Source of the DNA: JBDZUZ01 sp040255445
GTDB lineage: Bacteria > Planctomycetota > Phycisphaerae > Phycisphaerales > UBA1924
Assembly: GCA_040255445.1 (NCBI GenBank)
Contig: JBDZUZ010000014.1
Coordinates: 1 to 42,436 of the forward strand
Length of the DNA: 42,436 bases
Direction: 5' to 3'
Made by a program: the position numbers and the translations under genes. The first letter of the stretch is position 1, and every line of letters begins with the position of its first letter. Of this stretch, positions 15,866 to 24,756 are shown piece by piece. The notes under the pieces are model-generated. The model made no database searches. It saw only the letters and a program-made list of their open reading frames with translations, and was not told the DNA's origin.

Positions 15866-18800
15866 TCCTCAAGCCCAAGACAGCCCGGCGCCTGCTGCTC
15901 CTGGGAGCGGTCCTTGTTGTTGCCATCGCTTCCGCAGTCGGCTTCTTCTTCGTCCGCACCTGGCAGCTCGAGCGCCGATTCGAGGGCTACCGAGCAGCCG
16001 GCGTCAGCGCCCTCGAGAAAGACGATTACGCCGAGGCCATCAACAACCTCGGCCGCTACCTCCGCAACAAGCGCTACGAGAACGACCGCGAGGCGCTGCT
16101 GTCATACGCCAAGGCCCGCGAAGCGCTCGAGGAGAAGGACCTCGGCCACCTCACCCAGGCCATCGGTATCTACGAGCGAGCGCTGTCCCTCGACCCCACC
16201 GACCGCGAGACCCGCCTCAAGCTCCTGAAGCTCTACAACGACACCGGCTTCTTCCAGGAAGCCCTCGACCACGCGGACCGTCTTCTGCCCGATGGTCCCG
16301 CCTCCGCGACCAAGGACGATGTCGAAGCGCTCCGCGGCCGCATCACAGCGTTGCTCGGCCTCCGCCCCCCGACCGGCGCATCCAACGCCGCGAACACCGC
16401 GGTCAGTGAGTCCATCGATCGTCTCGCGGAGTTGCAGCCCGACGACTTCGCCATCCAGGCTCTGAAGACCGGCTGGCTGGGCGAAATGTCTTCGCGGCAG
16501 CAGGCGGTCGAGTACGCAAGGAAAGTCGCCGCCGATCACCCCGACGACCCCGCGTTCCAGGTGATGGTCGCCCTCGCCGAGATCGACCCGCAAAGAGAGA
16601 TCCTCCCGCAGGTCGAGGCCGTGTGCCGCGTCATCGGGCTCGACCTCGCGACGGCACGCTTCCTGCGCGAGCCGAGCCTTGGCGGAGAGGCCGCGACCGC
16701 ACGCGTCATCAGCTTCTTCGACAGCGTGGGCTACTTCCGCCACTCCCTGGCGGTCGCCGAAGCATCGGTCGCCGAGGAGAAGTCAACCGACATGCTGCGG
16801 TTCGCGGTTCGGCGCGCGTGGTCGCTCGATGCGCCCGACAAGATCCTCGCGATGACCGAGGGCCTCGATCCGACCACGGCTGCTTCCGACGTCGCGGCGT
16901 TCCGAGCCCTCGCTTTCATGCGGAAGGGGAATCGCGCCCCCGCAGCCGACATCGCGTCTGCCCTGGCCGCCAGGGGGCAGATCTACCAGGCACGCATCTG
17001 GTCGCCGCTCCTGACCGCACTCACAACAGATCCGTCGGCGACCGGGCGCACCCTCATCGAAGCCGCCGATGAATCCCTGAAGCAGAACGCCCGCGAGCCG
17101 ATCATCCACTTCTTCAGAGGTCAGGGACTGGCTCAGGTCGACCGGTTCTCCGAGGCCCGGGATGCCTGGCGCACCGCGGCTGCATCGCCCGCGTCCATCG
17201 GGTGGGCAACACCGTTGGTCCGTGTCAGCGAGTCGCTCCAGGCCGAGCAGCGGTGGGAGGAGGCGCTCCGGGCCGCGGAAGAGGCGAACGCCGCCAGCCC
17301 GCAGGATCTCCAGGCGCAGATCAACCTCGTCCTCGCCGAAGCCGCCATGATCGAAAACGGGTACACGCTGCGGCAGTCACCGCAGGAGATCTCGACCAGG
17401 ATCGACAACGCTCTCTCGCAGTTGATCACCGATTCGCCGGCCGCGAAGCGTGCGCTCGAAGAGTCGCTCCTCCCCGCCCGCGTGATCCTCGCTTCCCGCG
17501 CGGGGCAGAGCGACCGTGCAAAGAACCTGATCCTGGACTATGTGAACAGCGAGGGCACGCGCAGCCGCGCTCTGCTCGAACGCCTCGCTCGCCTCTCCGT
17601 AAGCGAACGTCTGGGTATCGAGTCCCAGGTTCTCGATGTCGCCGAGAACACCGGCGGCAGCGGCCCATCGACAGATCTGGTCCGAGCCCTTGCTCTCGCC
17701 CGCGACAACGATGCCGCCGCCGGCCTTGCGGTGCTGCAGGCCGGCCGCGACCGCACCGATGGTGAAGCCCGCCTGCGATACGACGTCGCGATCGCCCAGT
17801 TCAAGGAGGCGATCCAGGACGCCGAGGCCGCATCCGCCTGGGCCTCGCTCATCGATGCGCACCCCGAAAACGTGGAACTGCACGCAACCGCCATGCAGTC
17901 CGATGCCGCGATGCGCGATGGCGCCCTCGCCGCGAAGATCATCGATCGGTACATGACTCTCAGCGGCGCCGACCCGGCCCGTCCCCCCGTCGCTGTCCGT
18001 CTCGCCCGCGCCCGTTCCATCCTCGTCCAGCCGACGCTCTCGGCCCGCCAGCGTGATGAAGCCATCGGCATCGTCCGCGCGGTCGTCACCGAGGTGCCGA
18101 CGCTCGTCGCCGGCCGCAGGCTGCTGATCAACGCGCTCCTGCGCGAGGCCCCGGAGGAGAACGGTCAGCGCGCCTTCGTCGCCGATCTGGCCGGCGCCAC
18201 CGAGCAGATGCGGGCCTTGATCCCGCTGGTCCCCGACCCGGTGCCGGTCCGCCTGCAGCTCGCCGCGATCCTCGCCGAGCGCAACGAGACCGCCGCGGCA
18301 CGCGATGAGTTCCTGCGCATCGCCTCGGACCTCTCCGTCGATATCGCCGCGCGGGAGACCGCGGCCACCGGCCTCATCGCGCTCCGGGAATTCGCCGCCG
18401 CCATCCCACCGCTCGAAGCGGTCGTCCGCGAGCGTGGTGATACCGTGTCGGATCGCACGCTGATCGCCCTCGCCCGCGCGTACGAAGCAACCCGGAGCTC
18501 CGGCCGCGCCAAGGCGGTCATGGACCGGCTCGCAGCCCGCACGCTCACAGACCCGGCGGTCATCGTCGAGGTCGCTGATGCGCTCGCGTTCGCCGGGGAC
18601 CGCGCCGGCGCCGATTCGGTCCTCGCCCGGCTCGAACCGCTCGATGTTCCGCAGCCCGAGAAACTGCGCCTCCGCGGCGACTTCCTGGCACGCCACGGCG
18701 ACCGTGAAGCCGCTGCCGCTGTCTACAGCCAGATGATCACCGTGTCCCCCGACGAACCCGGCGGGTACGTGGCTCTGGCCGGGCTCCGGCTCACCGCCGG

Positions 18801-20550
18801 CGATGCCGACGCCGCCACCTCGGTCCTCGAGAGCGCGCCCGAATCGGTCCGTTCGACCTCCGAGGCTCGCCTCATGCGTCAGCAGATCGAACTGCTGGGC
18901 AAGCCCAATGCCGAGATCGACTTCGCGAAGCTCGCCGAAGCCCTCGAGAGTTCGGGTCAGTTCCCCGCCCGTGCCCAGGCGGTGCGGGCGCTCGCGCAGC
19001 TCGATGCGGATGGACGTCTCTCCGACCCCGACTCCCTGCTCGCTGTCGCCCGCCGGTTCCGCACCGAGACCAGCGTCCAGACCATCATCACTCGCCTGCT
19101 GCTCGATAAGAACCCGCCGGCTCTGCGGCAGGCGAGCCTGCTCGCGGCGGAAGCCCGCAGCGCGCGGCCCGGCGATCCCGAGATCGCCGAGATGGCGGCC
19201 CGCACCTTCGCCGGAACCCAGGAGTGGGAGGCGATGCTCAGCGCCGCCCAGACATGGGCGGAACTATCGCGCGATGTCGCCGCCGACCTCGCCGTGGCCG
19301 AAGCACACCTGGGGGCGCGGCGACCCAACCAGGCCGTGTCCGTGCTCGAGCCGCTCGTCGCCGATGCGTCCCGCCAGCTCGACAGCCCCGTCGCGGTCGG
19401 CATCCTCAGCGCGTACACGAGAGGCCTGATCCGCCAGCGCGATGACCGCCGCGCCCTCGATATCCTCGAGCCGCTCCTCGCCCGCGAGCCCCGCCTCCGC
19501 AGAGAGTTGTGGATCCCCTTCGCCGCCGAGGAGGTCACGACCCTCGTCAATGCACGCGCCTGGCTCGAGCGTGTCCGCTCATCACTCTCAACCCCCGATG
19601 ATGCACGCGCTGCGGCGCTCGCCTACCTCACGCTCGGCGAGCGCTTCCCGGAGGCCCGCGCCTCTCTCGCCGCCGAGTCCATCGCGATCATCTCGCCGCA
19701 GGTCTCGGCGGATCGCTCGCCCATGAACCTGACGATCCTCGGCGCCGCCCAGCAGGCCGCGGGCGATACCAACAGCGCCGCCGCCTCCTATCGGGCCGCA
19801 CTCGCCGAAGACCCCGCAGCCTTCCCCGCCCTGCCCCGCATCGTCGAATTGCTCGGCAGCAACGCGAGCACGGCCCAGGAAGCAGTCTCGATCGCGCAGG
19901 CCGCGTACGACTCCCGTTCAGACGCCGAGCGACCGATCGGACTCGCGGTTGTCCTCGCACGGGCACACACAGCCGCAGGCGCAGCCGCGACCGGCCCCGC
20001 CGCCGCGGAACACTTCCGCGCTGCGACCGCGCTCTACGACCAGGTGACCAAAGCCCTGCCCAACGATGTCGAGATGCACGCCCAGGCCGCGGCGACCGCC
20101 GAAGCTGTCGGCGACTACGCCGCCGCCGTGCGGTTCTACAAGGGCGCGCTCGCCAACCCGCCGGCCAACCCCCAGTTGCTGGCGGTCCTGCAGAACAACG
20201 CCGCGTACGCCATGTACCGCGCCGGCGTCAGCGGCGATGAACTCAACGCCGCCCGCGACATGGTCCGCACCGCCGCGGGCATCCTCCCCGAGGCGGCGAT
20301 CCTCGACACACTGGCGCACCTCGAGGTCGCCACCGGCAACCGCGCGGGGGGCATCGAAGCCTTCCGCCGCGCACTCCAGCGGCAGCCCGACCTCGCCTCC
20401 GCGAAGGTCGGTCTCGCGGCCGTGCTCGCCGCCGGCTCCCCCGCCGAACAGACCGAGGCACGCTCGCTGCTCGCCGGAGTCGACCCTTCGAAGCTGACAC
20501 CGGTGGAGAAGGACGAGTACGACACCGCCCGCCGCCGACTCGGCGGCTGA
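15862..20550 (+). CDS. Giant membrane-anchored TPR-repeat protein
   Basis: The 1562-residue protein begins with a basic stretch and one hydrophobic helix (RRLLLLGAVLVVAIASAVGF, residues 9-28). It is probably anchored in the inner membrane with the rest in the periplasm. The remainder is helical repeats with TPR spacing throughout, for example AAGVSALEKDDYAEAINNLG near 46-65, IGIYERALSLDPTDRETRLK near 102-121 and NRAGGIEAFRRALQRQPDLA near the end. Exosortase/EPS clusters often hold a large TPR protein (PrsT type), thought to link secretion, polymer export and peptidoglycan. This one is longer than the ~900 residues I expect for that family. It contains no enzyme motif I can see. An ATGA overlap links it to the sugar transferase, and a strong terminator follows. 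Confidence 0.85.
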   Translation: MILKPKTARRLLLLGAVLVVAIASAVGFFFVRTWQLERRFEGYRAAGVSALEKDDYAEAINNLGRYLRNKRYENDREALLSYAKAREALEEKDLGHLTQAIGIYERALSLDPTDRETRLKLLKLYNDTGFFQEALDHADRLLPDGPASATKDDVEALRGRITALLGLRPPTGASNAANTAVSESIDRLAELQPDDFAIQALKTGWLGEMSSRQQAVEYARKVAADHPDDPAFQVMVALAEIDPQREILPQVEAVCRVIGLDLATARFLREPSLGGEAATARVISFFDSVGYFRHSLAVAEASVAEEKSTDMLRFAVRRAWSLDAPDKILAMTEGLDPTTAASDVAAFRALAFMRKGNRAPAADIASALAARGQIYQARIWSPLLTALTTDPSATGRTLIEAADESLKQNAREPIIHFFRGQGLAQVDRFSEARDAWRTAAASPASIGWATPLVRVSESLQAEQRWEEALRAAEEANAASPQDLQAQINLVLAEAAMIENGYTLRQSPQEISTRIDNALSQLITDSPAAKRALEESLLPARVILASRAGQSDRAKNLILDYVNSEGTRSRALLERLARLSVSERLGIESQVLDVAENTGGSGPSTDLVRALALARDNDAAAGLAVLQAGRDRTDGEARLRYDVAIAQFKEAIQDAEAASAWASLIDAHPENVELHATAMQSDAAMRDGALAAKIIDRYMTLSGADPARPPVAVRLARARSILVQPTLSARQRDEAIGIVRAVVTEVPTLVAGRRLLINALLREAPEENGQRAFVADLAGATEQMRALIPLVPDPVPVRLQLAAILAERNETAAARDEFLRIASDLSVDIAARETAATGLIALREFAAAIPPLEAVVRERGDTVSDRTLIALARAYEATRSSGRAKAVMDRLAARTLTDPAVIVEVADALAFAGDRAGADSVLARLEPLDVPQPEKLRLRGDFLARHGDREAAAAVYSQMITVSPDEPGGYVALAGLRLTAGDADAATSVLESAPESVRSTSEARLMRQQIELLGKPNAEIDFAKLAEALESSGQFPARAQAVRALAQLDADGRLSDPDSLLAVARRFRTETSVQTIITRLLLDKNPPALRQASLLAAEARSARPGDPEIAEMAARTFAGTQEWEAMLSAAQTWAELSRDVAADLAVAEAHLGARRPNQAVSVLEPLVADASRQLDSPVAVGILSAYTRGLIRQRDDRRALDILEPLLAREPRLRRELWIPFAAEEVTTLVNARAWLERVRSSLSTPDDARAAALAYLTLGERFPEARASLAAESIAIISPQVSADRSPMNLTILGAAQQAAGDTNSAAASYRAALAEDPAAFPALPRIVELLGSNASTAQEAVSIAQAAYDSRSDAERPIGLAVVLARAHTAAGAAATGPAAAEHFRAATALYDQVTKALPNDVEMHAQAAATAEAVGDYAAAVRFYKGALANPPANPQLLAVLQNNAAYAMYRAGVSGDELNAARDMVRTAAGILPEAAILDTLAHLEVATGNRAGGIEAFRRALQRQPDLASAKVGLAAVLAAGSPAEQTEARSLLAGVDPSKLTPVEKDEYDTARRRLGG

Positions 20551-20573
20551 TCAGGCACTCCCAGGACAAGACC

Positions 20574-20610
20574 GACACGGCCGCGCCCACGCGCGGCCGT
20601 GTTCGTTTTT
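20574..20610 (+). terminator. Rho-independent terminator of the exosortase/EPS operon
   Basis: An 11-bp GC-rich stem, ACACGGCCGCG (20575-20585) with CGCGGCCGTGT (20592-20602), encloses a 6-base loop and is followed by TCGTTTTT. It lies 24 bases after the TPR gene stop and closes the operon that began at 9547. Confidence 0.9.
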
Positions 20611-21049
20611 GATCCGCACACAGAAGACCACGACTCGCCGCATCCCATGCACCAGAGTCGTCTCGCGTTATCGGATGAGCGTTGCACACTTCTCGGACTC
20701 GGGAAGGTCCACTAAATTCGCCATGCAGCGCCGATCGCCGCTCCCCGCCGCAAAAAACTGCGCCAACCGCGCTCCATCCGCCGCATGATGCGAAAGAAGT
20801 CTTGTCGGATTTCGTTGACGGTGTAGGCTTCCATGCCAGGGCAGATTCGGCCGAGACGCCGCATCTCTCTCGATCAAAGGGTGGAGAGGATTCGTGCCCC
20901 AGCGTCGGGGCAAGAGAGAGTTCCAGCTCCAGACCGGATGTGTTTCTTCGGCCTTGTCTCGGACGGGGATGTAACCCCTCCCTGAAAGGCCCCGGGAGGT
21001 TCCGCGCGAACGTCCCGGGTGTGTTCAACTTCAGAAGGGGATGTGAGAA
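20611..21049 (+). promoter_or_regulatory. Promoter and long structured leader of the first CTERM gene
   Basis: These 439 bases hold no credible gene. A weak promoter candidate is TTGTCG (20802-20807), a 16-base spacer, then TAGGCT (20824-20829). Downstream of it lie several possible RNA hairpins. CTCTCTC (20865-20871) can pair with GAGAGAG (20914-20920) around a GCCCC/GGGGC hairpin (20896-20911). There is also GGGG/CCCC at 20965-20978, and CCCGGGA/TCCCGGG at 20991-21019 with an inner TTC/GAA pair. AAGGGG about 12 bases before the ATG may be the ribosome binding site. A leader of about 220 nt with this much structure suggests post-transcriptional control, but I recognise no known riboswitch class. 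Confidence 0.35.
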
Positions 21050-21823
21050 ATGAAGAGCATCGCACTTATCGGGGTTCTGACGCTCGCGGCCGGCGCCGCG
21101 TCCGCGGACACCATCACCGGCCGCTTCCTCAACGTGCCCAACGGCGTGACGCTCAACGTCTCGACGGGCAACCTCAACGTCGGCGCCCTCCGCCACGAGT
21201 GGACCAACGGCAACGGCGAAGCCGCCCGCTTCAACGGCACCTACGCCACGTTCTGCGTCGACAACAAGAACGCCACCGGCACCGCCACCAGCTTCGAGCT
21301 CCGCGAGGTCACCAACGCCCCGCGCTCGACCGCCGGTAACTACGGCAACCCCGGCAACCCCTACACCGCGATGCAGGCCAAGCGCCTCGCCGCGGTCGTC
21401 AAGGCCGCTCAGGACCTGGGCCGCATGGGCAGCCGCGGTGAGTTCATCACCACCGGCACCGACGACAACCTCTGGTCCGCCGCGATCCAGCTCGCCGTCT
21501 GGGAGAGCCTCTGGGAGAGCACCAACGGCGCGGGTTGGGACCTCGCCGGCGGCACCTTCGTGCTTAACAGCACGAACGGCACCTCCAACAACGTTCGCAA
21601 CCGCTTCAACACGCTGATCGCTTCGGCCACGACGTTCTTCAACACGAACAACGTCGCCGGCGGCGTCCGCGTTCTCGCGGGCACCCGCGGCACGACCAAC
21701 GAGACCGCCCAGGATCAGCTCGTGATCGTCCCGCTCCCCCCGGCCGCCTGGGCCGGCCTCGGCGCCCTCGCCGGTGTCATGGGCGTCGGCTATGTCCGCC
21801 GCCGCAAGCTCGCGGCCGAGTAA
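21050..21823 (+). CDS. Exosortase-sorted surface protein with putative Cys-Gln thioester domain (copy A)
   Basis: The 257-residue protein has a signal peptide ending near ASA|D (residues 1-19). A single domain follows, then a C-terminal sorting signal VPLPPAAW (227-234), a short hydrophobic helix and RRRK at 250-253. The signal is PEP-CTERM-like, closest to the VPLPA-CTERM form, and should be processed by the exosortase at 10512. The only cysteine is C69 in YATFCVDN. Q147 lies in AAIQLAVWESLWES. These two motifs match the Cys and Gln that form the internal thioester in surface adhesin (TQXA/TED) domains. This is inferred from motifs and not proven. Copy B at 22326 has the same layout with the same 78-residue Cys-Gln spacing. 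It is monocistronic, with its own leader and terminator. Confidence 0.85.
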   Translation: MKSIALIGVLTLAAGAASADTITGRFLNVPNGVTLNVSTGNLNVGALRHEWTNGNGEAARFNGTYATFCVDNKNATGTATSFELREVTNAPRSTAGNYGNPGNPYTAMQAKRLAAVVKAAQDLGRMGSRGEFITTGTDDNLWSAAIQLAVWESLWESTNGAGWDLAGGTFVLNSTNGTSNNVRNRFNTLIASATTFFNTNNVAGGVRVLAGTRGTTNETAQDQLVIVPLPPAAWAGLGALAGVMGVGYVRRRKLAAE

Positions 21824-21855
21824 GCGACCTCCGCCGACAGAGCCTGAATCCCCCC

Positions 21856-21890
21856 ACACCTCCGCGCACGCCGCGGGGGTGTTTTCTTTT
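21856..21890 (+). terminator. Rho-independent terminator of CTERM gene A
   Basis: The stem ACACCTCCGCG (21856-21866) pairs with CGCGGGGGTGT (21872-21882), including one G-U wobble. It encloses a 5-base loop and is followed by TTTCTTTT. It begins 32 bases after the stop codon. Confidence 0.88.
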
Positions 21891-22325
21891 GGGTAGGCCC
21901 CAGACAATCATTGGTCCGTTGCGCGGATCTAGGTAATCTGCGCAAGATATGCCGCTTGGGCATGGGCCCGATATGTCGAGCCGCCGGGAATTACTCTCGG
22001 ACCCACCGATTTCTCTGTTGCCCGTTCGGGGTGGCATGATAGAGTTATCACGTTGGAGTGGGGAATGTGAGAGCCGCAGGTGCGTGTTTCGATCCCGGCG
22101 GGAGTAGGGGAGTTCATCCGACAATTCGAGATTGGTCCGACTCCGCGGCTGCGTCCCCACCTCGCCGCGGAACCGGCATGGCATTGACCGTCACTCGGAT
22201 GGAGTGGTGCGTCCCGCGGCTGCATTCGCGCGTCAGCCGCTGGTCCCCCTTCCTCTCCGGTGGTCGGCTGAGGGGTTTGGTCGGTCACAGGCGCGACTTT
22301 GTTTCAAGGGGAAAGGAAGAGGAAC
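21891..22325 (+). promoter_or_regulatory. Intergenic promoter/leader region of the second CTERM gene
   Basis: The 435 bases between the two paralogues contain no credible gene. One promoter candidate is TTGCCC (22018-22023), a 16-base spacer, then TAGAGT (22040-22045), which would give a leader of about 275 nt. The leader has several GC-rich self-complementary words (for example CCGCGGCTGC twice, near 22142 and 22214), but I could not assign a fold. GGAAAGGAAGAGG just before the ATG at 22326 is a strong ribosome binding site. Promoter position is uncertain. Confidence 0.25.
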
Positions 22326-23123
22326 ATGAGTAGAGCAGTATTCGCGGCGGCCGCCCTGGCCACCGCCGCCGGCCTTGCGTCGGCGAACACCATCACCGGC
22401 GCGTACGTGGGCCACACGTACACCGTCGGTCTCAGTACCACAGCCGGGACCTTCGCGGTCGGCGCGCTCAACCACACGTGGACGAACGGCATCGGCGACG
22501 CCGCCCGGTTCAACGGAACCTACGGCACCTTCTGCATCGACAACCGGCTCGTGACGGGCAATCAGACCCAGTTCACGCTCGTCGGCATCACCTCCGCGCC
22601 AACCTCCACGGCCGGCAACTTCGGCAACCCCGGCTTCTCCTACACGGCGGAGCAGGAGAAGCGCCTCGCGGCGGTCGTCAAGGCGGCCCGCGCGGCGGGC
22701 CTCATGGGCAACCGCGGCGAGTTCATCGCGCCTTCCGGCAATGCCTCGCACTGGGCCGCGGCGCTGCAGCTCCTGATCTGGGAGAGCCTCTGGGAGTCGA
22801 CGGTCGGCGCCGGCTGGGACCTCAACGCCGGGAACTTCCAGCTCAACAGCACCAACAGCACAGTGACCAACCGGGTCAACTGGCTGAAGAACGGCGGCAG
22901 CGCCAACGGCGTCACCATCACCGTCGCCAACTCCGCGACCAATCTGTACAACACCGGGCTGGGCGGCATCCGCGCCCTCTCGGGCAGCACCGGGTCGATC
23001 AACGAGCGTGGTCAGGACCAGCTCGTGATCATCCCGCTGCCCCCGGCCGCGTGGGCTGGCATCTCCTCCCTGGCGGGTGTTATCGGCTTCGGCTACATCC
23101 GTCGCCGCAACCTCCGCGCCTGA
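22326..23123 (+). CDS. Exosortase-sorted surface protein with putative Cys-Gln thioester domain (copy B)
   Basis: The 265-residue protein is a clear paralogue of the product at 21050. Shared blocks are TWTNGIGDAARFNGTYGTFC, TSTAGNFGNPG, KRLAAVVKAA, GNRGEFI, IWESLWES and GAGWDL. It has a signal peptide ending near LASA|N (residue 20) and the sorting signal IPLPPAAW (236-243), then a short helix and RRR at 259-261. Its only cysteine is C70 (TFCIDN) and the matching glutamine is Q148 (AALQLLIWE), again 78 residues apart. Residues around 185-212 are an insert relative to copy A. ATG 22326 is preferred over an upstream TTG because of the purine-rich site GGAAAGGAAGAGG and because the signal peptide starts there. 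It probably arose by tandem duplication followed by divergence. Confidence 0.85.
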   Translation: MSRAVFAAAALATAAGLASANTITGAYVGHTYTVGLSTTAGTFAVGALNHTWTNGIGDAARFNGTYGTFCIDNRLVTGNQTQFTLVGITSAPTSTAGNFGNPGFSYTAEQEKRLAAVVKAARAAGLMGNRGEFIAPSGNASHWAAALQLLIWESLWESTVGAGWDLNAGNFQLNSTNSTVTNRVNWLKNGGSANGVTITVANSATNLYNTGLGGIRALSGSTGSINERGQDQLVIIPLPPAAWAGISSLAGVIGFGYIRRRNLRA

Positions 23124-23153
23124 TCGGTTGACCGACCATATCAGTGCCCCTCC

Positions 23154-23196
23154 GAAGGGTCGCCCGGCTCCGGCCGCGGCGGCCCTTCTCCTTTTT
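23154..23196 (+). terminator. Rho-independent terminator of CTERM gene B
   Basis: GAAGGGTCGCC (23154-23164) pairs with GGCGGCCCTTC (23178-23188) through 11 base pairs including one G-U. TCCTTTTT follows. It starts 30 bases after the stop codon. Confidence 0.87.
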
Positions 23197-23309
23197 CGCC
23201 CCCGCCCCCCGCTCGGGCCCTGATCGCCACACCCCGCTTGGCCGATATCCGAGAGTGACGCCCCGCTCACCGCGGCCCGGGCGAACCGTGGGGCACCCGC
23301 CGCCGTTCG

Positions 23310-23315
23310 TATACT
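23310..23315 (+). promoter_or_regulatory. Candidate -10 element of the rhamnose operon
   Basis: TATACT lies 50 bases before the ATG of rmlA, within TTCGTATACTGG. No good -35 hexamer is visible 16-18 bases upstream. The same TATACT word occurs upstream of metK on the other strand. GAGGGAGGG, about 10 bases before the rmlA start, is a strong ribosome binding site. Confidence 0.4.
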
Positions 23316-23364
23316 GGCTGTCCGAATCGTTCGAAGCAGACCTCAGAGGGAGGGAACCACACCC

Positions 23365-24144
<780 letters not shown>

Positions 24145-24198
24145 GAGGTCAGCAGGCCTGACCCGCCATCACGCCAGACTCGACTCCCAGGGGGATCC

Positions 24199-24747
24199 GT
24201 GACCACCACCGCCGCCAACGCAGCGCCCGCCGCCAAGCCAACCAGCTCGCCGCAGAAGCCCGCCGCGCCCCGCACCATGACCACCGGCCTCGCCGAGGCG
24301 CACGCCTTTGCGAAGGAGCACAGCGAGCCGGTCTTCGTCCCTGCCTCGATCTACACCGACGACCGCGGCTGGTCGCTGATGAACCAGATGCAGGGCGTCA
24401 TGACCCCCGAGGGCCAGATCAACATTTCGGTCCAGTACCCCGGCGTCATCAAGGCCTGGCACCGCCACCAGAAGCAGACCGACTTCTGGATGTGCATCCG
24501 CGGCCACCTCAAGGCCGGCGTGCACCGCGAGAGCGACGGCGCTTCGTGGCTCATCGTCATGGGCGAGAAGAAGCCCGGCACGCTGATCATCCCGCCGCCC
24601 TTGTGGCACGGCGCGGCGACGGTGGGGGACGAGTCCGCCCAGCTCCTCTACTACGTCACCCACGCCTTCAACCCCCAACAGCCCGATGAGGACCGGCGAG
24701 CGCACGACTCGGTGACCGGCTTCCCCTGGGCAGTGCGGCACGGCTGA
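24199..24747 (+). CDS. RmlC-like cupin (dTDP-4-dehydrorhamnose 3,5-epimerase family, divergent)
   Basis: The 182-residue product starts at GTG 24199 with AGGGGG 5-10 bases upstream. The first 35 residues are Ala/Pro-rich and apparently disordered. The rest is a small cupin with INISVQYPGVIKAWHRHQKQTDFW at its core, then MCIRGHLKAGVHR and GTLIIPPPLWHGA. The His of KAWHRHQ and the WHG motif match the positions used in RmlC-type epimerases. It lacks the usual RGLHxQ and the GFAHGF signature, so it belongs to the distant epimerase-like branch. It sits between rmlA and rmlD, where the 3,5-epimerase is needed and no other candidate exists. The inferred role is therefore the third step of dTDP-L-rhamnose synthesis. 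A different nucleotide-sugar isomerase activity is possible. Confidence 0.75.
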   Translation: MTTTAANAAPAAKPTSSPQKPAAPRTMTTGLAEAHAFAKEHSEPVFVPASIYTDDRGWSLMNQMQGVMTPEGQINISVQYPGVIKAWHRHQKQTDFWMCIRGHLKAGVHRESDGASWLIVMGEKKPGTLIIPPPLWHGAATVGDESAQLLYYVTHAFNPQQPDEDRRAHDSVTGFPWAVRHG

Positions 24748-24756
24748 TCGAGCGAG

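Noticed and set aside
20830..21049. GEMM-type cyclic di-GMP riboswitch in the CTERM leader
   Set aside because: The conserved core words of that class are not present in order; only generic hairpins are visible.
20243..21907. 554-codon open frame on the minus strand
   Set aside because: It runs antisense across the end of the TPR gene, a terminator, a promoter region and CTERM gene A. The translation is Gly/Arg/Ala-rich without motifs. It is open only because of high GC.
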